A stretch of DNA of 64,000 nt, taken from positions 1 to 64,000 of the forward strand of contig JBKQUM010000125.1 of the NCBI GenBank assembly GCA_052140165.1, in the 5' to 3' direction. Both the position numbers and the translations under genes were made by a program. Shown piece by piece: positions 8,690 to 17,214 of this stretch. The DNA is from Bog-473 sp052140165. GTDB taxonomy: Bacteria; Actinomycetota; Acidimicrobiia; Acidimicrobiales; RAAP-2. Under the pieces are notes generated by a model. That model ran no database searches and was not told where the DNA came from. It saw only the letters and a list, made by a program, of their open reading frames with translations. The first letter of the stretch is position 1; every line of letters begins with the position of its first letter.

Positions 8690-9831
8690 GCCTGGACGTC
8701 GAGTCGCTCGAGGGCGACGCCCGGGAACGGACAGGCCTGGACGACTTCGGCGACGGATCGCACCGGGAAGGCCTCGAGCGCCTGGTGGCCTCCCTGAACG
8801 AGGAGGCGGAACTGACCGAAAGCGGCGAGGTCATGTTGCGGATCCGCCTGGTCAGCCTGCTGGAGTCCCGCCTGCGGGTGGAGGACACCTACCGGGCCCA
8901 CCCGTCGATCGAGGCCGAGAGGATCAAAGGACCCGTCTTCGTCATCGGCCTCCCGCGCACGGGCACGACCGCCTTGAGCCAGCTCGTGGCGGCTGACCCT
9001 CAGTTCCGTTCCCTCCGGTTGTGGGAGTCCTCGTCGCCCTGCCCGCCGCCGGAGTCGGCGACCGAGCACAGTGATCCCCGCATCGCCGAGACCGAAGCCG
9101 GCCTGGTCATGATGAACCAGATGTTCCCACTGATGCAGACCATGCACCACGAGGAGGCGACGACGCCGACGGAGTGCCAGGACCTTTTGGGCATGAGCTT
9201 CCGGACCGTGCACTTCGACGGCTTCGGCCGCGTTCCCTCCTACCTGTCGTGGGTGACCGAGTGCGACATGGGCACCACGTACCGCTACCACCGGCGCGTC
9301 CTCCGGTTGTTGCAGTGGCACTGCCCGCCGAACCTCTGGCACCTCAAGACCCCCGTTCACATGTTCGCCCTGGACGCCCTCCTCGAGGCCTATCCCGACG
9401 CCAAGTTCCTCTGGAGCCACCGTGACCCGGCCAACGTCCTGGCATCGGTCTGCAGTCTGATCCACTACGTACGCAGCTGGGGAAGCGACCGATACGACGC
9501 CGATGAGCTCGGTGCGGAGCAGCTCGGGCGGTGGTGGCTCGCAGTCTCCCGGGCCATGGACTTCCGGGCCCGCGTCGGTGACGACCGTTTCGCGGACCTC
9601 TCCTTCGCCGACCTACAGGTGGACCCGGTCAGCGCGATGGAAGCGGCCTACGGGCGGATCGGCCTTGAGTTCTCGGACACGTCGCGAGCCGCCGTGAGCA
9701 GCTGGGCGACGACACACGAGCCCGGATCGCACGGACGCCACTCCTACGACCTGGCCGACTTCGGCTTGACGGTCACGCAGGTGCACGAGCAGTTCGCGCC
9801 GTATCTCGAAGCGTACGATGCCGGCGCGTGA
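8686..9831 (+). CDS. Sulfotransferase family protein (PAPS-dependent type)
   Basis: Protein of 381 residues with the 5'-phosphosulfate loop GLPRTGTTALSQLVAADP at about 84-101. A later SHRDPANVLASVCSL at about 244 matches the 3'-phosphate-binding region of the Sulfotransfer_3 family. It would move a sulfuryl group from PAPS to an unknown hydroxyl acceptor in the cytosol. ATG 8686 lies in an ATGA overlap with DUF1214, and an SDR follows 36 bp after the stop, so the three form one operon. Some members of this Pfam family have unproven transferase activity. Confidence 0.85.
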   Translation: MSLDVESLEGDARERTGLDDFGDGSHREGLERLVASLNEEAELTESGEVMLRIRLVSLLESRLRVEDTYRAHPSIEAERIKGPVFVIGLPRTGTTALSQLVAADPQFRSLRLWESSSPCPPPESATEHSDPRIAETEAGLVMMNQMFPLMQTMHHEEATTPTECQDLLGMSFRTVHFDGFGRVPSYLSWVTECDMGTTYRYHRRVLRLLQWHCPPNLWHLKTPVHMFALDALLEAYPDAKFLWSHRDPANVLASVCSLIHYVRSWGSDRYDADELGAEQLGRWWLAVSRAMDFRARVGDDRFADLSFADLQVDPVSAMEAAYGRIGLEFSDTSRAAVSSWATTHEPGSHGRHSYDLADFGLTVTQVHEQFAPYLEAYDAGA

Positions 9832-9867
9832 TCACGTGATCACCGCGGCAGGGGGAGGATGAGGTGC

Positions 9868-10671
9868 ATGGATCTCGGGATCGCTGACGCGACGGCCGTC
9901 GTCACCGGCGGCAGCAAGGGCATGGGGCGGGCGGTCGCAGAGGTGCTCGCCGGCGAAGGTGCCCGCGTGGCCGTCATGGCCCGTGGACGCGAGGCCCTCG
10001 ACGACACGGCGGCCGCCTTGCGAACCGCAGGTAGCCCCGATGCGGTGGGCATCAGCGTCGACATGACCGACGCCGACTCAATCAGTGAGGCGTTCGGCCA
10101 GGTGGCGGACCGCTGGGGATCGCTCAACATCCTGGTGCACACGATCGGCCCGGGCGCAGGTCGGTTCGAGCAGCTCGACGACCGCGGATGGGACGACGCC
10201 TTCGCGCTCGGCACGATGTCGGCCGTGCGGAGCGTCCGCTCCGCCGTTCCGCTGATGCGGGCCGCCGAATGGGGTCGGATGGCGATCTTCTCGGCCCATT
10301 CCATTCAGCGCCAGAGCCCCATCCTGGTGGCCTACACCGCCTCGAAGGCGGCGGTCACCAGCATCGCCAAGAACCTCGCGAAGTCGCTGGCTCCCGACGG
10401 GATCCTCGTGAATGCCGTCTGCCCCGGCACCATCGTCACCGCCAGCTTCACCGAGAACCTGAAGGACGTCTTCGCGGCCGAGAACCTGGACCCGACGGAC
10501 CCGAACGACGTCATGACATGGATCGACAAGACGTTCCACCAGCCCGCCGACATCGGCAGGGCCGGACTGCCCGATGAAGTGGCTTCCCTGACCGCATACC
10601 TCGTCTCCCGGCGGAACGGCTACGTCACCGGTGCCTGCGTCAACGTGGACGGCGGTTCCGACTTCGTGTGA
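9868..10671 (+). CDS. SDR family oxidoreductase
   Basis: Classical short-chain dehydrogenase of 267 residues. The cofactor motif TGGSKGMG lies at about 14-21, Ser in IFSAHSIQ, catalytic YTASK at about 154-158, and PG motif VNAVCPGTIVTASF follows. Start ATG 9868 is chosen because AGGGGGAGG at 9850-9858 is at good spacing; ATG 9859 sits inside that site. It would oxidise or reduce a hydroxy/keto group on an unknown substrate. It is the third gene of the DUF1214-sulfotransferase operon and converges on the repeat protein gene. Confidence 0.9.
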   Translation: MDLGIADATAVVTGGSKGMGRAVAEVLAGEGARVAVMARGREALDDTAAALRTAGSPDAVGISVDMTDADSISEAFGQVADRWGSLNILVHTIGPGAGRFEQLDDRGWDDAFALGTMSAVRSVRSAVPLMRAAEWGRMAIFSAHSIQRQSPILVAYTASKAAVTSIAKNLAKSLAPDGILVNAVCPGTIVTASFTENLKDVFAAENLDPTDPNDVMTWIDKTFHQPADIGRAGLPDEVASLTAYLVSRRNGYVTGACVNVDGGSDFV

Positions 10672-10696
10672 GGGGTCCGAGGCCCACTGCGTCGGG

Positions 10697-12793
10697 CTAC
10701 GAGGAGGCGAGGCCCGTGACCGGGGCGTTCAGCCTGGTCCCGTTCGGCGATCCCAGGAAGGCCGCATCCCCGTAGGTGTAGAGGGCGCCGTTCGAGCCCA
10801 CCAGCCAATATCCGGCCCCGCTCGGGGTCCGGGTGATCCCGACGATCGGTGGTTGGCCCATGATGCCCTGGCCCGGCACCGAGCCGAGGAACGCGGCGTT
10901 CCCGTAGTCGAAGACTCCCCCGTCGGACCCGACCAGCCAGTAGCCCCCACCATCGGGCGTGGCGGCGATGCCGGTCACCGGCGCGTTGAGGCGCTGACCG
11001 CCGGCAGAACCGAAGAACCCGGCGTCGCCGAACTCGAAGACCCCGCCGTCGGACGCCGCCAGCCAGTAGCCGCCGTCGCCGGAGGTCGCAATGCCCACGA
11101 CCGGCGCATTGAGGTGCCGGCCCCCCATGGAACCGTGGAACTGTGCGTCGCCGAACCGGAACACGCCACCGTCGGAGGCGACCAGCCAGTAGCCCCGACC
11201 GTCCGGAGTGGCGGCCATGCCCACGACCGGTGCGTTCAAGTGCTGGCCCCCCATGGAGCCGTAGAACGCCGCATCCCCGAAGTTGAAGACCCCTCCGTCG
11301 GACGCCACCAACCAGTAGCCGCCTCCATCAGGCGTCTCCGCGATGCCGACGACAGGGGCATTGAGGTACTGACCGCCCATCGAACCGGCGAACGCCGCGG
11401 TTCCGTAGTCGAAGACGCCCCCGTCGCCCGCTCCCAGCACGAGGCCCTGGTTGGAGGCGGGGGGAAATGCCATCTGTTCGACGAAGGTGCGGAGGCCCGG
11501 GTCGTTCTCCTGGGCCTGTGTTGCCGCCGTGCCGGCTGCCAGGCACCCCACCGCTCGTACGCAGCCGATCGTGTCCAGGAGTCCGAGGGCGGTCACGTTC
11601 GGGCTGGGCGCGATCGACCAGGACGAGCCGTTCCAGTTCTCGATGATCGGTGTCGGCGAGAACCCGGAGCCGCCACCCCCGCCGAACCCGCCGAGCGAGC
11701 CGACCGCCCAACACTGCACCGAGCTGAGGCACGTGATGCCGCTCAGAATTCCGGGTGTCGAGACGTCGGGGACCGACGCCGACACGTCGGACCAGGCGGA
11801 CCCGTCCCAGTGCTCCATGAGGATTCCCGCGGCGTTGCCACTGCTGTCGGTCGTCGACCCGGATGCCCAGCAGTCCGTGTCACTGACACAGGCCAGGCCG
11901 TAGAGGTAGCCACCCTCAGGGATCGGATACGCCGCGCTCGGAGTGATCGTCCACGACGTGCCGTCCCAGTGTTCGATCAGACCCTGATCCCCAGGGGCGT
12001 TGCCCGGATAGATCGGAAGAAAGTTGGGGTTCTGCTGCTTCGGACCGGCGTTGCCGACGGCCCAGCAGTCGGAAGCCGCCAGGCAGGTGACCCGCGTCAG
12101 CTGGTCGAAGGCCTGGCCAGTGGCGGCCCCGGGCACGATGCTCCAGGCCGTACCGTTCCACTGCAGGATCAGATCGCTGAGGCTCTCTCCGTTGTCGTCA
12201 GTCGAAGACCCGACGGCCATGCAACTCGACGCGGACGTGCAGCTCACGCCCTGCAGCAGCGCTCCCCCTACGCCGGGACCGGTCGGGCTCGGGCTCGGCA
12301 CGATCGACCAGGAGGAGCCGTTCCAGTTCTCGATCAGGGTCCCGCTTGGGTTCCCGCCCCCGCTCACCCCGAGCTCTGCCCCGACCGCCCAGCAGTCGGA
12401 TCCGCTCAGGCATGAGACGTCGAAGAATCCCCCACCGTGGCCGGCCGGCACGGGCGGTGTCGCGGCGAGGGTCCAGGTCGTGCCGTTCCAAGTTTCCACC
12501 AGCGGGGCAAAGGAGCCGGAGCCCGATCCGATGTTCTCGATCGAAGCGCCGACCGCCCAACACTGGGTGGCGTTGGCGCACGAGGACCCGAGGAGTATGT
12601 CGTCCGCGCCGGTCCCCGGCGTGGAGGCGACGTACCAACCCGAAGGTGTGGCTCCACTCCCCACCTGGGCGGCGATCCCGACGGCGCCGATCACGATCGT
12701 CAGCAGCGAAGCGACCACGACCGACCGCGCTGCGGCCCCAATTCGGTGGCGGTGGGGATGAACGATGTGGACCGGGGCGCGACGCGCGATCAT
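10697..12793 (-). CDS. Secreted repeat protein: predicted 7-blade propeller plus six 42-residue repeats
   Basis: A 698-residue exported protein. ATG 12793 gives a basic N-terminus (MIARRAPVHIVHPHRHR) and a hydrophobic segment at about 24-46, read as a signal peptide or anchor. Residues about 47-445 hold seven divergent repeats with Cys-x6-CWAVG and E-x-WNGSSW motifs. Residues about 446-698 hold six repeats of DGGVFxFGDAxFxGSMGGxxLNAPVVGIA. The latter is a repeat type seen in Acidimicrobiia extracellular proteins; the function is unknown, with cell-surface binding the natural guess. No catalytic motif is visible. No clear ribosome site precedes ATG 12793 and other in-frame starts exist further up. 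It shares its C-terminal module with the gene at 17215-19371. Confidence 0.85.
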   Translation of the reverse strand: MIARRAPVHIVHPHRHRIGAAARSVVVASLLTIVIGAVGIAAQVGSGATPSGWYVASTPGTGADDILLGSSCANATQCWAVGASIENIGSGSGSFAPLVETWNGTTWTLAATPPVPAGHGGGFFDVSCLSGSDCWAVGAELGVSGGGNPSGTLIENWNGSSWSIVPSPSPTGPGVGGALLQGVSCTSASSCMAVGSSTDDNGESLSDLILQWNGTAWSIVPGAATGQAFDQLTRVTCLAASDCWAVGNAGPKQQNPNFLPIYPGNAPGDQGLIEHWDGTSWTITPSAAYPIPEGGYLYGLACVSDTDCWASGSTTDSSGNAAGILMEHWDGSAWSDVSASVPDVSTPGILSGITCLSSVQCWAVGSLGGFGGGGGSGFSPTPIIENWNGSSWSIAPSPNVTALGLLDTIGCVRAVGCLAAGTAATQAQENDPGLRTFVEQMAFPPASNQGLVLGAGDGGVFDYGTAAFAGSMGGQYLNAPVVGIAETPDGGGYWLVASDGGVFNFGDAAFYGSMGGQHLNAPVVGMAATPDGRGYWLVASDGGVFRFGDAQFHGSMGGRHLNAPVVGIATSGDGGYWLAASDGGVFEFGDAGFFGSAGGQRLNAPVTGIAATPDGGGYWLVGSDGGVFDYGNAAFLGSVPGQGIMGQPPIVGITRTPSGAGYWLVGSNGALYTYGDAAFLGSPNGTRLNAPVTGLASS
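10700..11450 (-). repeat. Six tandem about 42-residue repeats (coding)
   Basis: Six copies in the C-terminal third of the protein, consensus LVASDGGVFxFGDA, FxGSMGG, xxLNAPVVGIAATPDG, GYW. Copy 5 is degenerate (GSVPGQGIMGQPP) and the last copy stops after GLASS. Each unit is about 123-129 bp. The copies differ at many codons, so they are old compared with the identical pair in the paralogue at 17612-17841. Confidence 0.9.
11456..12655 (-). repeat. Seven divergent Cys-pair repeats, predicted beta-propeller
   Basis: Seven units of about 48-65 residues, each starting with a hydrophobic strand and Cys-x5/6-Cys (SCANATQCWAVG, SCLSGSDCWAVG, SCTSASSCMAVG, TCLAASDCWAVG, ACVSDTDCWASG, TCLSSVQCWAVG, GCVRAVGCLAAG). 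The first six end in a W-D/N-G-x-x-W strand. Unit 7 lacks that final strand, while the segment before unit 1 (GWYVASTPGTGADD) resembles it. That is the pattern of a closed seven-blade propeller with N-terminal strand closure. The fold is inference. Confidence 0.65.
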
Positions 12794-12830
12794 TGCACAA
12801 TGGTTGCATGGAACGCTCTCGATCCTGCGG

Positions 12831-14057
12831 ATGGTGACTGCCACCACTCCGCGGCTGCCTGAACCGCAGATGGGACCTCTCGACGGCGTCCGTGTGCTCG
12901 AAGCGGGACTCCTCGTGCAGGGCCCGCAAGCATCCCTGACCATGCTCGAGTGGGGCGCAGACGTGATCAAGGTCGAGCTGCCCGGTTTCGGTGATCAGAG
13001 CCGGTGGCTTCCGATCAGCCGGGAGGATCGGCGATCGGCGTTCTTCACCGCCTACAACCGTGGCAAGCGGAGCATGACCGTCGATCTACGCGTCCCGCGG
13101 GGTCGCGAGATCTTCCTGCGGATGGTAGAGACCGCTGATGTGGTCGTGACGAACTTCAAGCCAGGCACGATGAACGACTGGGGTGTGGGCTACACCGACG
13201 CCGCACAACGCAACCCGAGGATCGTCTACGCGATGGGATCGTCCTTCGGTACCGAAGGGCCCGACGCGGCGCGCGAGGGTGCAGACCTCAGCGCCCAGGC
13301 CGCGGGGGGCTTGATCAGCACGACGGGCGGGCACAGCAGCGACCCGAGCCCGGTCGGGGCGACCGTGGCCGACCACATCTCCGGCCAGAACCTCCTGGCG
13401 GGGGTCCTGGCCGCGCTGTTCGCCAGAGAGCGGACGGGCCGGGGGCAGCTGGTGGAGACCTCGCTGCTGGGAGGGCAGATCTGGGCCCAGGCAGGGGAAT
13501 ACACCCGGTATCTCATGTCCGGGGAGCCCTCGGGGCCGAGCGGCCGCAGCCACCCGATGATTCCCGGGATCTACGGGCTCTTTCCCACGTCCGACGGGTG
13601 GATCGCCATCGTCGGCACCGCGGGTCCAGCTCGTGACCTCTTCTACCGGACGATCGGGAGGCCGGACCTGATCGACCGCTTCCACCATCTCCTCTACTTC
13701 GAAGACGACAAAGCGGAGCTGTGGCCGATTCTCGACGAGGTGTTCGTGACCAAGCCCACCGCGGAGTGGTGTCGGCTCCTCGGCGACGCCGGCCTGCGCT
13801 TCGCCCCGGTGCGGGACCACGCCGAAGTGGCCGCCGACCCAGGCGTCGCGGCCAACGGCTACATCGAACGCGTCCAGGATCCCGGCGCCTCCGGTTCCGG
13901 CACCCATGTCGTCCGGGCTCCGGTCCGGTTCTCCGAGCCCGCGCCGCACGCGCTGACGCAGGTACCCGAGTTGGGGCAGCACACCGAGGAGGTGCTGCTC
14001 GAGATCGGCTATTCCTGGGACGACATCGCCGACCTGTCCGCAGCGGGTGCGATCTGA
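12831..14057 (+). CDS. CoA-transferase, CaiB/BaiF (class III) family
   Basis: About 408 residues. Opening GPLDGVRVLEAG and ADVIKVELPGFGDQSRW, YNRGKRSMTVDLR, and REGADLSAQAAGGL match class III CoA-transferases, with Asp in GADLSAQA the candidate acyl-carrying residue. It would transfer CoA between carboxylic acids (carnitine/formate/bile-acid type families). ATG 12831 and ATG 12870 are both possible starts; the second begins right at the conserved domain and neither has a strong ribosome site. It is divergent from the repeat protein with under 40 bp between them, so the promoters must overlap. It stands with SDRs and an exporter, consistent with catabolism of an organic acid or steroid-like compound. 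Confidence 0.88.
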   Translation: MVTATTPRLPEPQMGPLDGVRVLEAGLLVQGPQASLTMLEWGADVIKVELPGFGDQSRWLPISREDRRSAFFTAYNRGKRSMTVDLRVPRGREIFLRMVETADVVVTNFKPGTMNDWGVGYTDAAQRNPRIVYAMGSSFGTEGPDAAREGADLSAQAAGGLISTTGGHSSDPSPVGATVADHISGQNLLAGVLAALFARERTGRGQLVETSLLGGQIWAQAGEYTRYLMSGEPSGPSGRSHPMIPGIYGLFPTSDGWIAIVGTAGPARDLFYRTIGRPDLIDRFHHLLYFEDDKAELWPILDEVFVTKPTAEWCRLLGDAGLRFAPVRDHAEVAADPGVAANGYIERVQDPGASGSGTHVVRAPVRFSEPAPHALTQVPELGQHTEEVLLEIGYSWDDIADLSAAGAI

Positions 14058-14221
14058 GCCCTATTCCACACGAGGGACCACGTGACCCCACCTGCTCGGA
14101 CAGCCTGAGTGGCGGCCGTCAGGCGTAGGGTCGAAGGATGTACAAGGTCCGGGTGCCCCGCCCACGAGGCGCTCGAGCGAAATGACCGCGCCGCGTTGAC
14201 ACGTCGGTCCAGAGCATCGGG

Positions 14222-15823
14222 ATGATCAGCGGCCGATCGGATCTCGAGGTCAACGCCCAAGACGCCGGCGATCTCCCGAGGGCGCGGCGCCGGGCCACGC
14301 TTGCCGTCCTGTGCGTCACCCTTCTGCTCATCAGCCTCGACAACACGGTCCTCAACGTCGCGCTGCCCTCCATCGTCCGCAGCCTGCACGCCACCTCGAC
14401 GCAGCTGCAGTGGGTCGTCGATGCCTTTGCCATCTTCTTCGCCGGATTGCTCCTGACGTTCGGTGCGTTGGGTGATCGAGTTGGCCGCAAGTGGGTGTTC
14501 ATGGCCGGGCTCGTCCTCTTCGGCGCCGGATCGGCCATGGCGGCGTGGTCGGGCACTCCGGACCGGCTGACGGCCGCCCGAGCCGTCATGGGAGTGGGGG
14601 CGGCTGCCCTGATGCCCTCCACTTTGTCGATCCTGACCAACGTGTTCACGACGGATCGGGACCGGGCACGGGCCATCGGCATCTGGTCGGGAACTGCAGG
14701 CCTCGGCGTCGCGCTCGGACCCATGCTAGGCGGCCTCCTGCTCGTCCACTTCTGGTGGGGTTCGGTCTTCCTCGTCAACGTGCCCATTGCCGCCGTCGGG
14801 CTCGTGGCGACCGCGCTGCTGGTCCCGAACTCGAAGAGCCCGCACCCGAGACGGCCCGACCCCCTGGGTGCCGCGCTCTCCATGGTGGGAGTCGGCCTCC
14901 TCCTGTGGGCGATCATCGAAGCACCGGACCGAACCTGGACGTCGCCGCTCGTGGTCGGTGCCCTCGCCGGCTCCGTCGTGGCCATCGGAACCTTCATTTT
15001 GTGGGAACGGCGCATCGACCATCCCTTGCTCCCCCTGGAGTTCTTCGGGAACCGTCGTTACAGCGCGGCCATCGCGTCCTTGGCGCTGCTCCTCTTCGCC
15101 CTGCTCGGCTTGTTCTTCCTCTTCACCCAGTACCTGCAGTTCTCGCTTGGCTTCGATCCCCTCAAGACGGGTTTGGCAATCGGCCCCATCGCCCTGGTCC
15201 TGCTGGTAGCGGCGCCGATATCGGTCGTCGTCGCCCGGCGATTCGGCACCAAGCCGGTGGTCGCCGGCGGCCTTCTCCTCGTGGCCGTCGGGCTCGGCCT
15301 CCTGTCACGGACCACCGTGCACACCACCTATCGGGACTCCGTACCCTGGCTCGTCTGCATCGGCGTGGGGGTCGGACTGGGCCTGGCACCCTCGACCGAG
15401 TCGGTGATGGGCTCGCTGCCGAGGGCGGAGGCCGGGGTTGGCTCCGCCACGAGCGATACGTCCATGCAACTCGGAGGCGCGCTGGGCGTCGCCGTCATAG
15501 GAACCGCTCTGAACATCCGCTATCAGAACTTCATGACGCCTCTCTTGGCGCACCAACCGATCCCGGCCGGCATCGACAAGCTCATCCTCGGTTCACTCGG
15601 CGGTGCGCTGGCCGTCGCCGCACATGTCCCGGGCCAGGCCGGAGCGGCTCTTGCCGGCGCCGCCCGCCGCGGCTTCGTATCGGGCATGGACTTGGGCCTC
15701 GTCGTCGCGTCCGTGGTCGTGGCCGTGGCCGGCCTGGTGGTTCTGGCCGCACTCCCCAGCCGGGCGAGAGAAGAGCCGGCCGATCCGTCGATGGGCTCGA
15801 CGCTCACGGCGGCGGACGACTGA
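14222..15823 (+). CDS. MFS exporter, DHA2 (EmrB/QacA-like) family
   Basis: Integral membrane drug:H+ antiporter-like protein of 533 residues with about 14 hydrophobic segments. Motif D1 (SLDNTVLNVALPSI) is near residue 38, motif A (GALGDRVGRKWVF) near 82, and antiporter motif C (GVALGPMLGG) near 162. The cytoplasmic N-terminus is hydrophilic and the C-terminus is short and acidic. It starts at ATG 14222 after a 164-bp gap with TTGACA at 14195-14200 but no convincing -10 box. It probably exports a toxic or waste compound linked to the catabolic genes around it; the substrate is unknown. Confidence 0.9.
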   Translation: MISGRSDLEVNAQDAGDLPRARRRATLAVLCVTLLLISLDNTVLNVALPSIVRSLHATSTQLQWVVDAFAIFFAGLLLTFGALGDRVGRKWVFMAGLVLFGAGSAMAAWSGTPDRLTAARAVMGVGAAALMPSTLSILTNVFTTDRDRARAIGIWSGTAGLGVALGPMLGGLLLVHFWWGSVFLVNVPIAAVGLVATALLVPNSKSPHPRRPDPLGAALSMVGVGLLLWAIIEAPDRTWTSPLVVGALAGSVVAIGTFILWERRIDHPLLPLEFFGNRRYSAAIASLALLLFALLGLFFLFTQYLQFSLGFDPLKTGLAIGPIALVLLVAAPISVVVARRFGTKPVVAGGLLLVAVGLGLLSRTTVHTTYRDSVPWLVCIGVGVGLGLAPSTESVMGSLPRAEAGVGSATSDTSMQLGGALGVAVIGTALNIRYQNFMTPLLAHQPIPAGIDKLILGSLGGALAVAAHVPGQAGAALAGAARRGFVSGMDLGLVVASVVVAVAGLVVLAALPSRAREEPADPSMGSTLTAADD

Positions 15824-15851
15824 TCGACCGTGCCCGCCATGCGAAGTCCGA

Positions 15852-16394
15852 TCAGGTGAGGCCGTCGTGGAAGTCCCGCCACGTGTCGAGAGCCTCTGGG
15901 AGCTCACCCTTGCCAATGGCGCTCGCAGGCCAGTGTGCAGGTGGAAGGCCGATCGGTCGCTTCAGCATGTCGGCACCGTAGAACAGCAGGTGCCGTCGGC
16001 GGCCGAAGCGCCACCTCCCGTCGCGCCGTTCGTAGGTGTCGTGGTACTGGATCGCCTGGACCACCCACTCCTCGCCCATCTCGATTTCTGCGCGGCAGGA
16101 GACGATCCCGGTCGCATGGTCGTCGTCCAGAACGTCGATGACGTGGTTGCCGACGAGGAGGATCGTGACACCGAGATCCCGCAACTGTTCGGTGAAGCTC
16201 GCGCGCAATGCCTCGTGGCCAACCTGGTCACGACCGACCCGCACGTCGTCCACGAACAGGCCGACGAGCGCGTCGAGATCTCGGGCATCGAGCGCGACGG
16301 CGTAGCGACTTGCCAATTGACGGATCTCCTCGTGTGCCACGAGCCAGGCGATGGGGTCGCCGCCCGGGCCGTTCAGGCTGCCCGGATCGTTCAT
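15852..16394 (-). CDS. SnoaL/NTF2-like domain protein
   Basis: Protein of 180 residues. An N-terminal helix with EEIRQLASRYAVALDARDLDALVGLFVDDVRV is followed by a cone-shaped NTF2 fold pattern ending DGRWRFGRRRHLLFYGAD. This is the SnoaL-like family, which includes isomerases, dehydratases and steroid-active enzymes, so no specific reaction can be given. ATG 16394 overlaps the TGA of the upstream SDR (ATGA), so the two work from one transcript. It converges on the MFS gene with 28 bp between stops. Confidence 0.85.
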   Translation of the reverse strand: MNDPGSLNGPGGDPIAWLVAHEEIRQLASRYAVALDARDLDALVGLFVDDVRVGRDQVGHEALRASFTEQLRDLGVTILLVGNHVIDVLDDDHATGIVSCRAEIEMGEEWVVQAIQYHDTYERRDGRWRFGRRRHLLFYGADMLKRPIGLPPAHWPASAIGKGELPEALDTWRDFHDGLT

Positions 16395-17188
16395 GGATGG
16401 TCGGGTAGCTCCGGGGCCCAGGGAGCGCCGTTGATATGGCTGCCCCCGTCGACGAACAGGGTGTTCCCGGTGAGGTAGCGGGCGTCGTCCCCGGCCAGGA
16501 AGACGGCGACCGGCGCGATGTCGGCCTCGGGATCACCCAGACGGCCCATCGGGTTGGCCTCATCGGCCATCGCCTCGAGCTCGGGATTGGCAGCGAAGAC
16601 GGCTCGCGACGCGGCTGTCTTGGCGCCCGGGCAGATGGCGTTGGCGACGATCCCGTAGGGCGCCCATTCGCGGGCTGCGGTGCGCGTGAGCGTACGCAGG
16701 GCCTCCTTGGCGCAGTTGTACTCGGCCGTCCCGATGTGGGCATTGACGCCGTTGAGCGAGCAGAGGTTGACGATGTTGCCGCGACCTTGGGCGCGCATGA
16801 CCGGAAAAGCGGCCTGCATGCCCCAGAACGGGCCGTAGAAACCCACTCGGAGGCCGTGGGCCATCTGCTCGTTCGACTTGAATTCCAGCCGGCCCAGGCT
16901 GCCCCCGCCCCAGGCGTTGTTCACCAGGATGTCCACCGTTCCCCAGAGGTCGACTGCGGTGTCGACCATGGCTCGGACGGCGGCCTCGTCCGCCACGTCG
17001 GTGGTGATGGCGTGGGCTTGGGCCCCGAACTCGGCCGTGAGCTCATCGGCCACCGCAGTGCCCGAATCAGGGTCCAGCTCGGCGACCAGCACACGAGCCC
17101 CCTCCCGGGCGAAGGCCCGTGCGATGCCCCTACCGATGCCGTCACCGGCTCCGGTGATGATCGCCACTCGATCCTGCAGTCGGCTCAT
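16391..17188 (-). CDS. SDR family oxidoreductase
   Basis: Classical SDR of 265 residues: TGAGDGIGRG at about 12-21, NNAWGGG near 92, Ser in LCSLNG, catalytic YNCAK near 161, and NAICPGAKT after it. The C-terminal FLAGDDARYLTGNTLFVDGG is standard for the family. ATG 17188 is the first gene of a two-gene unit with the SnoaL-like protein. The pair SDR plus SnoaL/NTF2 is common in steroid or aromatic-compound operons; the substrate is unknown. Confidence 0.9.
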   Translation of the reverse strand: MSRLQDRVAIITGAGDGIGRGIARAFAREGARVLVAELDPDSGTAVADELTAEFGAQAHAITTDVADEAAVRAMVDTAVDLWGTVDILVNNAWGGGSLGRLEFKSNEQMAHGLRVGFYGPFWGMQAAFPVMRAQGRGNIVNLCSLNGVNAHIGTAEYNCAKEALRTLTRTAAREWAPYGIVANAICPGAKTAASRAVFAANPELEAMADEANPMGRLGDPEADIAPVAVFLAGDDARYLTGNTLFVDGGSHINGAPWAPELPDHP

Positions 17189-17214
17189 GCTCGTGCTCCT
17201 CGTACCGGAGGCAA

